From NCBI RefSeq assembly GCF_015163075.1, contig NZ_JADDXU010000005.1, positions 62,001-126,000 of the forward strand: DNA of 64,000 bases, written 5' to 3'. A model generated the notes under the pieces. That model was not told the origin of the DNA, did no database searches, and was given only the letters and a program-made list of their open reading frames with translations. Source of the stretch: Streptomyces justiciae (lineage in GTDB: Bacteria; Actinomycetota; Actinomycetes; Streptomycetales; Streptomycetaceae). Within the stretch, counting starts at the first letter, position 1, and every line of letters starts with the position of its first letter. A program made the translations under genes and the position numbers. This document shows, in pieces, positions 46,459 to 55,357 of this stretch.

Positions 46459-46462
46459 CGGG

Positions 46463-47323
46463 TCAGGCGAGTCCCCGGCGGGCGACCGCCGGGGGCCGGT
46501 GCCCCGCGATCGACGCCACCATGTCCAGCACCTGACGGGTCTCGGCGACCTCGTGCACGCGGTAGACCTGCGCGCCGAGCCACGCCGAGACCGCCGTCGT
46601 CGCGAGCGTCCCGATCACCCGCTCCTTCACCGGCTTGTCCAGCGTCTCGCCCACAAAATCCTTGTTGGACAACGACACCAGCACCGGCCACCCCGTCTCG
46701 ACCATCTCCCCGAGCCGCCGTGTCGCCTCGAGACTGTGCCGCGTGTTCTTCCCGAAGTCGTGCCCAGGATCGATCATCACCGACTCCCGAGGCACCCCCA
46801 GCGCCACGGCCCGCTCGGCCAGCCCCACGGTCACCCGCAGAACGTCGGCCATGACGTCGTCGTACGTCACCCGATGCGGCCGCGTACGAGGCTCGGCCCC
46901 GCCCGCGTGCGTGCACACCAGCCCGACCCCGTACCGCGCGGCCACCTCCGCGAGCCCCGGATCGACGCCGCCCCAGGCGTCGTTCAGCAGATCCGCCCCC
47001 GCCTCGCACACGGCCTCACCGACCGGCGCCCGCCAGGTGTCCACGCTGATGACGACGTCTGGGAACCGCCGCCGCACCTCCGCCACGAACCCGACCGTCC
47101 GCCGCGCCTCCTCCTCGGCGGACACCTCTTCGCCCGGCCCGGCCTTGACCCCGCCGATGTCGATGATCGCGGCCCCCTCGGCCACCGCCTGCTCCACGCG
47201 CGCGAGGGCCGGCTCGTCGCGGAACGTCGCGCCCTGGTCGTAGAAGGAGTCCGGGGTCCGGTTCACGATCGCCATGATCACCGGCTCGTGCGGCTCGAAT
47301 TCCCGCCTGCCCAGCCTGAGCAT
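46463..47323 (-). CDS. folP2: Dihydropteroate synthase-like protein (FolP2 type)
   Basis: The 286-residue TIM-barrel protein keeps MAIVNRTPDSFYDQG, SVDTWRAPV and DPGHDFGK. However, the sulfonamide-site loop normally reading GGESTRPG is replaced by GGVKAGPG. In mycobacteria the corresponding folP2 product is not a functional DHPS, so this one may also have another substrate. It ends 5 bp from the convergent LOG gene, and M. tuberculosis has folP2 in the same relative place (Rv1207). Confidence 0.9.
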   Translation of the reverse strand: MLRLGRREFEPHEPVIMAIVNRTPDSFYDQGATFRDEPALARVEQAVAEGAAIIDIGGVKAGPGEEVSAEEEARRTVGFVAEVRRRFPDVVISVDTWRAPVGEAVCEAGADLLNDAWGGVDPGLAEVAARYGVGLVCTHAGGAEPRTRPHRVTYDDVMADVLRVTVGLAERAVALGVPRESVMIDPGHDFGKNTRHSLEATRRLGEMVETGWPVLVSLSNKDFVGETLDKPVKERVIGTLATTAVSAWLGAQVYRVHEVAETRQVLDMVASIAGHRPPAVARRGLA

Positions 47324-47410
47324 CCCCTGTGACCTCTCCTAGTACGTCCTGGCAAGTCGTCGGCCTACGGCCGCCTGCGACCCTAACTGTCAGACTCGCA
47401 TGGCACGATC

Positions 47411-47444
47411 GGACTCTGACACATTCGACTCCGACACAGAGTCC
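47411..47444. promoter_or_regulatory. Inverted repeat in the folP2/DivIVA-like divergent region
   Basis: GGACTCTG (47411-47418) and CAGAGTCC (47437-47444) are separated by 18 bp within a 153-bp divergent intergenic region, alongside repeated TCCGACAC sequences. It could be a regulator-binding site or a hairpin in the leader of the downstream gene. Confidence 0.4.
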
Positions 47445-47476
47445 GACACTTTCACCGAGCGTGGGGGCCCACAGCG

Positions 47477-47842
47477 ATGGTCATGTTCTTGTTCCTCGTC
47501 GTCGCGCTCGCCGTCGTGGTCGCCGCGGTGACACTCGCCGTGGTGGGCGGCGGCGAGACGGGCCCGCTCCCGGAGGCCGCCCCGGAGCGCCTCCAGGACC
47601 CCCTGCCGTACGACCGCCCGGTCAACCGCGCCGACGTCGAGGGCCTCCGCTTCCCGCTCGCCGCGCGCGGCTACCGCATGTCCGACGTGGACGACGCCCT
47701 CGCCCGCCTCGGCGCCGAGCTCGCGGAGCGCGACGCGCGCATCGCCGACCTGGAGTCGGCCCTGGCCGGCGCCCAGGCCGCCGCCCACGGCGCGCACGCC
47801 TCCCACGTCTCCATGGAGAAGCCCGCCCAGGAGGACCAGTGA
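47477..47842 (+). CDS. Single-pass membrane protein with DivIVA-like motif
   Basis: The 121-residue protein has one N-terminal membrane segment (residues 3-24) and the motif LAARGYRMSDVDDALARLG, a DivIVA-type sequence, followed by a coiled-coil LAERDARIADLESAL. It may be recruited to curved membrane or to the division and tip-growth machinery. It overlaps tag by GTGA. The ATG at 47477 and one two codons later are both possible. Confidence 0.85.
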   Translation: MVMFLFLVVALAVVVAAVTLAVVGGGETGPLPEAAPERLQDPLPYDRPVNRADVEGLRFPLAARGYRMSDVDDALARLGAELAERDARIADLESALAGAQAAAHGAHASHVSMEKPAQEDQ

Positions 47843-48420
47843 GCGACGGAACCGCCCTCGCCGGCCCGGACGGCCGTCTGCGCTGCCCCTGGGGCCTGTC
47901 CACCGAGGACTACATCGCCTACCACGACGAGGAGTGGGGCCGCCCGGTCCACGGCGACGACGCCCTTTACGAGCGCCTCTGCCTGGAGGCCTTCCAGTCC
48001 GGCCTCTCCTGGATCACGATCCTGCGCCGCCGAGAGGGCTTCCGCGCGGCCTTCGCGGGCTTCGAGATCGCCAAGGTGGCGACGTTCACGGACGCCGACA
48101 GAGACCGGCTGCTGCTGGACGAGGGCATCATCAGGAACAGGGCCAAGATCGAGGCGACCCTGGCCAACGCGCGCGTGCTGGCCGACTGGGCGCCGGGCGA
48201 CCTGGACACCCTGATCTGGTCCCACGCCCCGAAAACGCCGGGCCCGGCTCCGAAGACGGTGGGAGAGGTCCCGGCGATCACTCCGGAGTCGACGGCGCTG
48301 TCGAAGGCCTTGAAGAAGAAGGGCCTGCGCTTCGTAGGTCCGACGACGGCGTACGCGTTGATGCAGGCGTGCGGCCTGGTGAACGACCACCTGGCCGACT
48401 GTTCGGCCAGGCGGAGCTGA
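47839..48420 (+). CDS. tag: DNA-3-methyladenine glycosylase I
   Basis: The 193-residue DNA repair enzyme removes 3-methyladenine from alkylated DNA. The zinc ligands C16 (RCPWG) and H29 (YHDEEWG) are present, with the C-terminal His and Cys of HLADC completing the site. The catalytic region includes FQSGLSWITILRRR. CAGGAGGACC precedes the GTG start, which overlaps the DivIVA-like gene. It ends 5 bp from the convergent enoyl-CoA hydratase gene. Confidence 0.95.
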   Translation: MSDGTALAGPDGRLRCPWGLSTEDYIAYHDEEWGRPVHGDDALYERLCLEAFQSGLSWITILRRREGFRAAFAGFEIAKVATFTDADRDRLLLDEGIIRNRAKIEATLANARVLADWAPGDLDTLIWSHAPKTPGPAPKTVGEVPAITPESTALSKALKKKGLRFVGPTTAYALMQACGLVNDHLADCSARRS

Positions 48421-48424
48421 ACCC

Positions 48425-49216
48425 TCAGCGCCCCAGATACTTAGGCGCTTCCTTGTTCACGAACGCCCGCACAGCAATCGCATGGTCCTCAGACGCCCCC
48501 GCCCGCGTCTGCAACTCGTCCTCCTTCTCCAACGTCTCCGCCAGAGAGTGCGAGAACCCGAACGCGACGGACTCCTTGATCGCCGCGTACGCCACCGTCG
48601 GCCCCTCGGCCAGCGCCCGCGCCACCTTCTCGGCCTCACCGCGCAGCTCACCCGCCGGGACCAGCCGGTTCGCGATGCCCAGCTCGTACGCCTCCTGGGC
48701 CTTGATCGTCCGCGGGAAGAGCAGCAGGTCTGCGGCGCGCCCGGGCCCCACGACCCGCGGAAGGGTCCACGAGATCCCGGAGTCCGCCGTCAGCGCGACC
48801 CCCGCGAACGAGGTGTTGAACCCGGCCGTGTCCGCGACCACCCGGTAGTCCGCCGCGAGCGCCAGCCCGAACCCGGCCCCGGCCGCGACGCCGTTCACCC
48901 CGGCCACCACCGGCTTCGGCATCTCCGTCAGGGCCCGCACGACCGGGTTGTAGTGCTCCTTCACCGTGCTCATGACGGACGTCGAGCCCTCCGCGAGCAG
49001 CCCGATGTGCTCCTTGAGGTCCTGCCCCACACAGAACGCCCGCTCCCCGGCGGAGGTCAGCAGCACGGCCCGTACGGCGTCGTCACCGGCCGCGGCCTGG
49101 ACCGCGTCCCGCAGCGCGACCTTCGTCGCGATGTTCAGCGCGTTCATCGCCTCGGGCCGGTTGATGGTGATCGTCGCGAGTCCGTCGCTCACCTCGTAGA
49201 GCACGGTGTCGGCCAT
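48425..49216 (-). CDS. Enoyl-CoA hydratase/isomerase family protein
   Basis: The 263-residue crotonase-fold protein has the CoA and oxyanion-hole blocks VLLTSAGERAFCVGQDL and NGVAAGAGFGLALAADYR, and a C-terminal FVNKEAPKYLGR. The usual catalytic Glu position near FAGVALTADSGISW is partly substituted, so it may be an isomerase or another crotonase activity rather than a hydratase. Substrate unknown. Confidence 0.9.
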   Translation of the reverse strand: MADTVLYEVSDGLATITINRPEAMNALNIATKVALRDAVQAAAGDDAVRAVLLTSAGERAFCVGQDLKEHIGLLAEGSTSVMSTVKEHYNPVVRALTEMPKPVVAGVNGVAAGAGFGLALAADYRVVADTAGFNTSFAGVALTADSGISWTLPRVVGPGRAADLLLFPRTIKAQEAYELGIANRLVPAGELRGEAEKVARALAEGPTVAYAAIKESVAFGFSHSLAETLEKEDELQTRAGASEDHAIAVRAFVNKEAPKYLGR

Positions 49217-49436
49217 GGTGCGTCCCCTCCTGCGTCCTTGCGGGTTACTTGCGGGTTCAGTAGGACAGCATGGCGGAGATCACCGCCCAGGGACCGGAAC
49301 GGACGTGTGACCTGCGTCAAAGAATCCGCGGCCGATTTCTGTCGCCGAACATGTGCACGGCCGCGCAGTATCGCAGTCACATCGCCGAATTGAGTGGTTT
49401 TGCTCGCGCGCGTTGCCCAAGCGATGCCGACTGATG

Positions 49437-49467
49437 TTGGTCATCGGGTCCTGAGATGCGGGATAAT
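49437..49467 (+). promoter_or_regulatory. Candidate promoter of the DUF3117 gene
   Basis: TTGGTC (49437-49442) and GATAAT (49462-49467) are 19 bp apart, slightly long for a vegetative promoter, about 110 bp before the gene. It lies in a 361-bp gap (49217-49577) that is less GC-rich than its surroundings and holds no other feature I can see. Confidence 0.45.
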
Positions 49468-49577
49468 GGCTTGGAAGCAATGTGTTCGATGCCGGTGTCG
49501 CGTGTCTCACGCTGCACGCGTGCCCTCCCAGGGCCGTCGGCTTTGACGATGAGCTGGTTTCAGGAAGGGGAACGAGC

Positions 49578-49745
49578 ATGGCGGCCATGAAGCCGCGGAC
49601 GGGCGATGGCCCGCTCGAGGTGACCAAGGAGGGGCGGGGCATCGTCATGCGCGTTCCGCTCGAAGGCGGCGGTCGGCTCGTCGTCGAGCTGACCCCTGAC
49701 GAGGCCGACGCGCTCGGCGACGCCCTCAAGAAGGTCGTCGGCTGA
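49578..49745 (+). CDS. DUF3117 family small protein
   Basis: The 55-residue product (MAAMKPRTGDGPLEVTKEGR...) is nearly invariant across actinobacteria and matches the DUF3117 pattern, with a central GIVMRVPLEGGGRLVVEL strand pair. It has its own promoter and terminator. Function unknown; it is the equivalent of Rv1211. Confidence 0.93.
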   Translation: MAAMKPRTGDGPLEVTKEGRGIVMRVPLEGGGRLVVELTPDEADALGDALKKVVG

Positions 49746-49769
49746 CGCGGAAGCGACCATACCCTTTCG

Positions 49770-49803
49770 GTGACCCCGGCATCGCATGCGGTGCCGGGGT
49801 CGC
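49770..49803. terminator. Bidirectional terminator
   Basis: GACCCCGGCA and TGCCGGGGTC form a 10-bp stem, extended by G-T and G-C pairs, with a 10-nt loop, followed on the plus strand by TGTTTAC. It lies between convergent genes. Confidence 0.8.
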
Positions 49804-49826
49804 TGTTTACCGCCTCAGGGCCGGTA

Positions 49827-50459
49827 CTACCGCTTGACCGCGCACAGCAGCCCGTCACCCACCGGCAGCAACGACGGCACCAGTTCCGGACTCTCCCGCA
49901 CCGCGCGCAGCAGCTCGCGCAGCCGCAGCACCTCGGTCGGCTGCGGACCGGAGTCCACCGTCCGGCCGTGCGCGAAGACCCCCTCGAACACCACGAGGCC
50001 CCCCGGTCGCAGCAGGCGCAACGATTCAGCGAGGTAGTCCATGACCTCCTGGCGGTCGCCGTCGCAGAAGACGAGGTCGTAGCCGGCGTCCGCGAGCCGG
50101 GGCAGGACGTCGAGGGCACGGCCGGGGATGAAGCGGGCCCGGTTGCTGGCGAAGCCGGAGGCGCGGAAGGCCTGACGGGCGAACTGCTGGTGCTCCGGCT
50201 CGGGGTCGACGGTCGTCAGGACGCCGTCGGGGCGCATGCCGTGCAGCAGATGGATGCCGGAGACTCCCGTACCGGTGCCGATCTCGGCGACCGCCTTGGC
50301 GTCCACCGAGGCCGCCAGCAACCGCAGTGCCGCACCCGCGCCGGGCGACACCGAGCGCAGCCCTGCCTCACGGGCCCGGTCGCGGGCCCAGTGCAGCGCT
50401 TCGTCCTCGGCGACATAGGCGTCGGCGAACGCCCAGCTCGTCTGCCGGTTGCCGGTAAT
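49827..50459 (-). CDS. SAM-dependent O-methyltransferase with probable ATT start
   Basis: The 210-residue protein has motif I VAEIGTGTGVSGIHLL, motif II LTTVDPEPEH and the block DLVFCDGDRQEV, a catechol-O-methyltransferase-like pattern, and is the likely equivalent of Rv1220c. The conserved N-terminal helix (NRQTSWAFADAYVAEDEAL) lies upstream of the first GTG at 50351. No ATG, GTG or TTG exists between it and an in-frame stop. An ATT at 50459 has AGGAG 7 nt upstream and would start exactly at this helix; a GTG that would serve further upstream reads GTC here. It is divergent from the sigma factor operon. Substrate unknown. Confidence 0.85.
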   Translation of the reverse strand: MTGNRQTSWAFADAYVAEDEALHWARDRAREAGLRSVSPGAGAALRLLAASVDAKAVAEIGTGTGVSGIHLLHGMRPDGVLTTVDPEPEHQQFARQAFRASGFASNRARFIPGRALDVLPRLADAGYDLVFCDGDRQEVMDYLAESLRLLRPGGLVVFEGVFAHGRTVDSGPQPTEVLRLRELLRAVRESPELVPSLLPVGDGLLCAVKR

Positions 50460-50512
50460 GACCCTCTCCTGTCCCCGTGGTTGCCTGGGCGTGACTGTAT
50501 CCGTTGGGGGCG

Positions 50513-50540
50513 GGAACCTGCTGATGGGACCGGGCGTTTA
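50513..50540 (+). promoter_or_regulatory. Candidate ECF-sigma promoter of the sigE operon
   Basis: GGAACC (50513-50518) and CGTTTA (50535-50540) are separated by 16 bp, matching the GGAAC-N16-17-GTT pattern recognised by SigE/RpoE-type ECF factors. It lies upstream of the ECF sigma gene, so the sigma factor probably activates its own synthesis. A transcript from here would have a leader of about 150 nt before the preferred start. Confidence 0.55.
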
Positions 50541-50700
50541 GAGGGGTGGAGACGCACCCGGGGGGACACAGTTGGATCACGATGAGGAGCAGGGGCGCGG
50601 ACAGGGCCCCGAGCGGGCGGTGACGCAGCCGTACGAGCGGTATCAGCCCAGATCAAATTCTCGTAAAACCGCTTATCCGGAGCTAACGGGCGAGGTGGCT

Positions 50701-51471
50701 ATGGTAGGGGCTCCACTGGACACCACCAGAGCCGACAGGGGAGGTGCGGCTGCGCCTGTGGATCGCGGAGGAGTGCTGCGGCGCTTCCTCGGATCGGCGG
50801 GCAGGCCGAAATCCGTGAACGACACCGCTGCTGACCCCAGCCACGACGAGTACAGCCAGACCGCGACCTTCTCCACCGACGCGGACGGGCAGGCGTGGAC
50901 TCCTCCGACGTGGGAGGAGATCGTCAGCACGCACAGCGGCCGGGTCTACCGGCTCGCCTACCGCCTGACGGGCAACCAGCACGACGCGGAGGACCTCACC
51001 CAGGAGGTCTTCGTCCGCGTCTTCCGCTCCTTGTCGACCTACACGCCCGGCACCTTCGAGGGCTGGCTGCACCGCATCACCACCAACCTCTTCCTGGACA
51101 TGGTGCGCCGCAAGCAGCGCATCCGCTTCGACGCCCTCGGCGAGGACGCGGCCGAGCGCCTGCCCAGCCGCGAGCCCTCCCCCCAGCAGGTCTTCAACGA
51201 CGCCCACTTCGACGCGGACGTCCAGCAGGCCCTCGACACCCTGGCGCCCGAGTTCCGCGCCGCGGTCGTGCTGTGCGACATCGAGGGACTGTCGTACGAG
51301 GAGATCGCCGCGACCCTCGGCGTCAAGCTCGGCACCGTCCGCTCCCGTATCCACCGTGGCCGTTCCCAGCTGCGCAAGGCCCTCGCGCACCGCTCTCCGG
51401 AGGCCCGCAAGGAGCGCCGCTCCTTCGTGCCCCGCGTCGCCGCTCTGGGGGGAGGGGGCGCGACCGCGTGA
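50701..51471 (+). CDS. sigE: ECF RNA polymerase sigma factor (SigE type)
   Basis: This 256-residue sigma factor has an N-terminal extension of about 70 residues. Region 2 includes [20 protein letters not shown] with the core-binding and -10 recognition helices. Region 4 is [20 protein letters not shown], the -35 recognition helix-turn-helix. The ATG at 50701 is preferred because the preceding 60 bp have low third-position GC (AAATTCTCGTAAAACC); a TTG at 50572 would add 43 residues. It overlaps the anti-sigma gene by GTGA. Gene order matches mycobacterial sigE-rseA-htrA-tatB, an envelope stress regulon. Confidence 0.93.
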   Translation: MVGAPLDTTRADRGGAAAPVDRGGVLRRFLGSAGRPKSVNDTAADPSHDEYSQTATFSTDADGQAWTPPTWEEIVSTHSGRVYRLAYRLTGNQHDAEDLTQEVFVRVFRSLSTYTPGTFEGWLHRITTNLFLDMVRRKQRIRFDALGEDAAERLPSREPSPQQVFNDAHFDADVQQALDTLAPEFRAAVVLCDIEGLSYEEIAATLGVKLGTVRSRIHRGRSQLRKALAHRSPEARKERRSFVPRVAALGGGGATA

Positions 51472-52433
51472 GTGGATCACGGCCCAATCCCGCCAAAGGG
51501 CATCTCGCGGAGCAGCATCTGGGAGACCGACTCGCCGCGCTGGTCGACGGCGAGCTCGGTCATGAGACGCGCGAGCGCGTCCTCGCCCACCTGGCCACCT
51601 GCGCCAAGTGCAAGGCCGAGGCCGACGCCCAGCGCCGACTGAAGAACGTCTTCGCGGAGGCGGCCCCGCCGCCCCCGTCCGAGAGTTTCCTGGCGCGACT
51701 TCAGGGGCTGCCCGGAGGAGGTGGCACGGACGACGGCGGTGGCTCGCCGTTCGGGGGAGGCTTCCCCGACGGCTTCGCCGAACGACCCGGGACCGCCGGG
51801 GTCTTCGGAGTGAAGCGTGGCGAGCGCTTCGAGTTCGACTACGTCCCCGCCCGCTCGCACGGCTCGGTCCTCCCGGCCGGCATCGACCGCGGCGGCTTCC
51901 GTATCCACGACGTCAGCCGGCACGAGGCCGAGCGGACGGCGTCCCGCGGCATGCGGTTCGCGTTCGTCGCCGCCGGCGCGGTGTCGCTGGCCGCGATCGC
52001 GCTGGGCGGTGTCACGACCGGCGTCCCGGCCGACACCGACGCGCGCGGTGGCTCGGGCGGCAGCAATGTGACCCCGGCCCGCTCCCAGGGCACCGGGGCC
52101 GCGGCCACGCCCGACAGCCAGCGCCGCCGTGCGGTGGGCCCGCTGCTCGCCGCCGGTCAGTCCCGGATCGACGACACCGGGTCCGCCCCGACCGAGGCGT
52201 CCGCCCCGCTCGTACCCGGCGTACCGGCCCAACCGGTCGCGCACTCGCTGACGACACCCGTCGTGGCCGGCGCGGCCGCGATGTCCCCGCTGATACGTCC
52301 GCTCAGCACCACTCCCCAGCTGACGCTGACCTCGTGGTCCACCGCCCCGGACCTCACCCCGCCCGCCCTTCTCGCCGCGCCCGTCCCCGACGCGACCTCT
52401 TCTCCTTCCACCTCCTCCGGCCCCACCGGCTGA
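51468..52433 (+). CDS. rseA: Zinc-binding anti-sigma factor (RseA type) with membrane segment
   Basis: The 321-residue protein begins with an anti-sigma domain carrying the ZAS motif H41-x3-C45-x2-C48 (AHLATCAKC). A linker, one membrane segment near residue 165 ([18 protein letters not shown]) and a Pro/Thr/Ala-rich extracytoplasmic tail follow. It should hold the sigma factor inactive at the membrane until redox change or proteolysis releases it. It is translationally coupled to sigE. The downstream HtrA protease could be part of the release or a response gene. Confidence 0.92.
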   Translation: MSGSRPNPAKGHLAEQHLGDRLAALVDGELGHETRERVLAHLATCAKCKAEADAQRRLKNVFAEAAPPPPSESFLARLQGLPGGGGTDDGGGSPFGGGFPDGFAERPGTAGVFGVKRGERFEFDYVPARSHGSVLPAGIDRGGFRIHDVSRHEAERTASRGMRFAFVAAGAVSLAAIALGGVTTGVPADTDARGGSGGSNVTPARSQGTGAAATPDSQRRRAVGPLLAAGQSRIDDTGSAPTEASAPLVPGVPAQPVAHSLTTPVVAGAAAMSPLIRPLSTTPQLTLTSWSTAPDLTPPALLAAPVPDATSSPSTSSGPTG

Positions 52434-52591
52434 CCGGCGTCTGCGCGTCGGCCGGTGAACCTGGTTGAATCCAGGGAGAGCCGTGCCGTGTCCTGTCCGG
52501 CAGCTCGGGCCGTGCCATCGAGGCGATGTGCCTGAGAGGTGTGGGTGAGTGGGGTCCGCCGTGCCGGACGGGCCCCGGCTGTGGGGAGAGC

Positions 52592-54466
52592 ATGAACGAG
52601 GGGAAGCCCACGAAGGCGAAGTGGTGGAGCCGTGCGGGCGGTGATGACGCGGCCCTGCCGGAAGGCGACTACGAGTTGAGGCGACCTCAGGACGCCTCAC
52701 CCGTGGACGACTCCGAACGGGATTGCCCCGAGGGGGACTTCGAGCTGCGCTCACCGCAGGACGCGCAGGACGCGCAGGACGCGCAGGACGCGCAGGACGC
52801 GTCGGACCGGCACGAGCCGCCGAGCGACGGCGCCTCCGACGTCTCCGGCGACTTCGAGCTGGACCGCCCCGCCGACGCGTCGCCGACAGACGCCGCCGCA
52901 GACACCGACGCCGACGCGCACCCCGCGTCGGCCCCCGAGGCCGAGGCAGAGCGCCCCAAGCCCCTGCACGACCCCGACCCCTACAGCACCCCGCCCTACG
53001 GCGAACCCGGCCCCTGGGCCCCCGCCCCACCGGTCCAACACCCGGCGACGACCCCGTCCCACGGAACCCCCGCCGCCACGCCTGCCCCGACGCAAGGCAC
53101 CCTCCCGGCCGCCGCGCCTACCCAGCCCCACGGCACCCCCGCCCCGCACCACAGCCCCACCCAAGCCCCGGTCTCGGCCCCCGCCCCGGCCCCTGCTCCC
53201 GTCCCACCCGGCCCCACCCCACCCCCCACCAACCCCTGGCAGAACTACGACCCCTGGGCCGCCGCCCCCACCCCCCTCCAGACGCCCGTCCAGCATCAGC
53301 TCCAGACCCCCTTCCAGCAGAACGGTGCCGCCGTCCCCTCCAAGGAGCAGCGGCGTAAGCGGGCCAGGAAGGTGCTCGTCGGGGCCGTTGTGCTGCTCGC
53401 GCTCGTGTCAGGGGGCGTCGGCGGGGTCGTGGGGGCGTATCTGGAGCGCAACGGCGGCGTGGGGGACGTAGAGCTGCCGCAGGCCGCGGCGGAGCCTGCG
53501 GGGCGGGCTCCGGACAGCGTGGCCGGGATCGCGGCGCGGGCGCTGCCCAGCGTCGTGACCCTGCATGTCACCGGCACCGAGGAGTCCGGCACCGGTACCG
53601 GCTTCGTGCTCGACGACCAGGGCCACATCCTCACCAACAACCACGTCGTCGAACCCGCCGGCGGCGACGGCGAGATATCGGTGACCTTCCACAGCGGCGA
53701 CACCGCCAAGGCCACCGTCGTCGGCCGGGACAGCGGCTACGACCTCGCCGTGGTGAAGGTCAGCGGCGTCAGCGGGCTCACCCCCCTGACGCTCGGCAAC
53801 TCCGACAACGTCCAGGTCGGCGACCCCGTCGTCGCCATCGGCGCCCCCTACGACCTGGAGGGCACCGTCACCTCCGGCATCATCAGCGCCAAGGAGCGGC
53901 CCATCACGGCCGGCGGCGAGAGCGGCGACGGCAGCGACGTGTCCTACGTCGACGCGTTGCAGACCGACGCGCCCATCAACCCCGGCAACTCCGGCGGGCC
54001 GCTGCTCGACTCCAAGGCCCGGGTGATCGGCATCAACTCCGCCATCCGCTCCGCCGACAGCGGCTCCGACGAGAGCGGCGGCCAGGCCGGCTCCATCGGC
54101 CTCGGCTTCGCCATCCCCGTCAACCAGGCCAAGCGCGTCGCCGAGGAACTGATCAACACGGGCAAGGCGACCCACCCGGTCATCGGCGTCACGCTCGACA
54201 TGGACTACTCCGGCGACGGCGCCCGCGTCGGCACCAAGGGCAACGACGGCAGCGCCGCGGTCAACGCGGGCGGCCCCGGCGACAAGGCCGGCATCAAGGC
54301 GGGCGACGTCATCACCGAGGTCGACGGCCAGCGCGTCCACTCCGGCGAGGAGCTGATCGTCAAGACCCGCGCCCACCGCCCGGGCGACCGGCTGGAGCTC
54401 ACCGTGGAGCGCGGCGGCAAGGAGCTGACCATCTCCCTGGTGCTCGGCTCGTCGGACGGCGACTGA
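52592..54466 (+). CDS. htrA: HtrA-like serine protease with PDZ domain and repeat-rich cytoplasmic tail
   Basis: The 624-residue protein has a cytoplasmic tail of about 255 residues, one membrane segment (near 262-287), an outer trypsin-like domain and a PDZ domain. The catalytic triad is H351 (TNNHVV), D384 (GYDLAVV) and S467 (NPGNSGGPLL). The tail carries three copies of the motif GD[YF]EL-x2-P-x-DA (residues 25, 48, 86) and a 9-bp tandem repeat, five copies of CAGGACGCG at 52757-52801. It is membrane-anchored protein quality control outside the cell. GGGGAG precedes the ATG at 52592. Confidence 0.93.
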   Translation: MNEGKPTKAKWWSRAGGDDAALPEGDYELRRPQDASPVDDSERDCPEGDFELRSPQDAQDAQDAQDAQDASDRHEPPSDGASDVSGDFELDRPADASPTDAAADTDADAHPASAPEAEAERPKPLHDPDPYSTPPYGEPGPWAPAPPVQHPATTPSHGTPAATPAPTQGTLPAAAPTQPHGTPAPHHSPTQAPVSAPAPAPAPVPPGPTPPPTNPWQNYDPWAAAPTPLQTPVQHQLQTPFQQNGAAVPSKEQRRKRARKVLVGAVVLLALVSGGVGGVVGAYLERNGGVGDVELPQAAAEPAGRAPDSVAGIAARALPSVVTLHVTGTEESGTGTGFVLDDQGHILTNNHVVEPAGGDGEISVTFHSGDTAKATVVGRDSGYDLAVVKVSGVSGLTPLTLGNSDNVQVGDPVVAIGAPYDLEGTVTSGIISAKERPITAGGESGDGSDVSYVDALQTDAPINPGNSGGPLLDSKARVIGINSAIRSADSGSDESGGQAGSIGLGFAIPVNQAKRVAEELINTGKATHPVIGVTLDMDYSGDGARVGTKGNDGSAAVNAGGPGDKAGIKAGDVITEVDGQRVHSGEELIVKTRAHRPGDRLELTVERGGKELTISLVLGSSDGD

Positions 54467-54648
54467 GTGGACGGGGGCCGCCGAGCGATTGACAGAAACC
54501 TCATAGTCGCGCCCGGAAACCCCGTCCCACATGGCAAACAACCCACAAAACCGCTCATGCGCGTGCACTCGGGGGGCTCGGGACAGTACCGGTCGTACCG
54601 GATCGCCGGGTACCGTGGACCCGGCCCGGACATCGCAAGGAGCTTCAG

Positions 54649-55095
54649 GTGTTCAATGACATAGGACCGCTCGAGCTGGTGACGCTCGTTGTCCTCGCCG
54701 TGCTCGTCTTCGGTCCGGACAAGCTCCCGAAGCTCATCCAGGACGTCACGCGGACCATTCGCAAGATCCGCGAGTTCTCGGAGAGCGCCAAGCAGGACAT
54801 CCGCTCGGAGCTCGGTCCCGAGTTCAAGGACTTCGAGTTCGAGGACCTGAACCCCAAGACGTTCATCCGCAAGCAGCTGGACAACGACGAGCTGGGGCTC
54901 AAGGAGATCCGCAACGGCTTCGATCTGAAGAAGGAGATGGCCGAGGTCACGGACGCGGTCCACGGCCGCGACTCGGACTCCTCGTCGTCCTCCTCCTCGT
55001 CCTCCTCCGGAGGTTCCGGCGGCCGTATCGACATGACCAAGAAGGACGACGACGGCAAGGACGACAGGCCGATCTTCGACGCGGACGCCACCTGA
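54649..55095 (+). CDS. tatB: Sec-independent translocase subunit TatB
   Basis: The 148-residue protein starts MFNDIGPLELVTLVVLAVLV with the TatB-type membrane helix, FGPDKLPKL hinge and a long amphipathic helix, then an acidic tail with ten Ser in a row. It works with TatA and TatC to export folded proteins, such as the Tat-signal binding protein of operon 2. AAGGAG precedes the GTG. The gene follows htrA as in mycobacteria. Confidence 0.95.
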   Translation: MFNDIGPLELVTLVVLAVLVFGPDKLPKLIQDVTRTIRKIREFSESAKQDIRSELGPEFKDFEFEDLNPKTFIRKQLDNDELGLKEIRNGFDLKKEMAEVTDAVHGRDSDSSSSSSSSSSGGSGGRIDMTKKDDDGKDDRPIFDADAT

Positions 55096-55357
55096 GCGAC
55101 ACCACCCCGCACCTCCCGGAGCCGCACGTCAGTGATGTGCGGCTCTGTCATATGTGAGGCGCGTGTGATGCGTTTCATACCCGTGCGAGGCCATGCCCCG
55201 GCCTGAACCGGACCTCCGGACGCCCCGCGCACCCGGCGGTTTCGCTGCTGGTCCCGGTGGGGTGGCTATGCTGCCGAGTTGTTGTGCGGACCGGACGAGT
55301 CGCCCGAAGGGGGGCGGGCCGTCCGGTCCGACGAGGAACGAGGAGGCGTCCGGGCAC

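Noticed and set aside
50572..50700. N-terminal extension of the sigma factor from TTG at 50572
   Set aside because: Third-position GC falls sharply in this stretch and the ATG at 50701 has a fitting site; kept only as an alternative.
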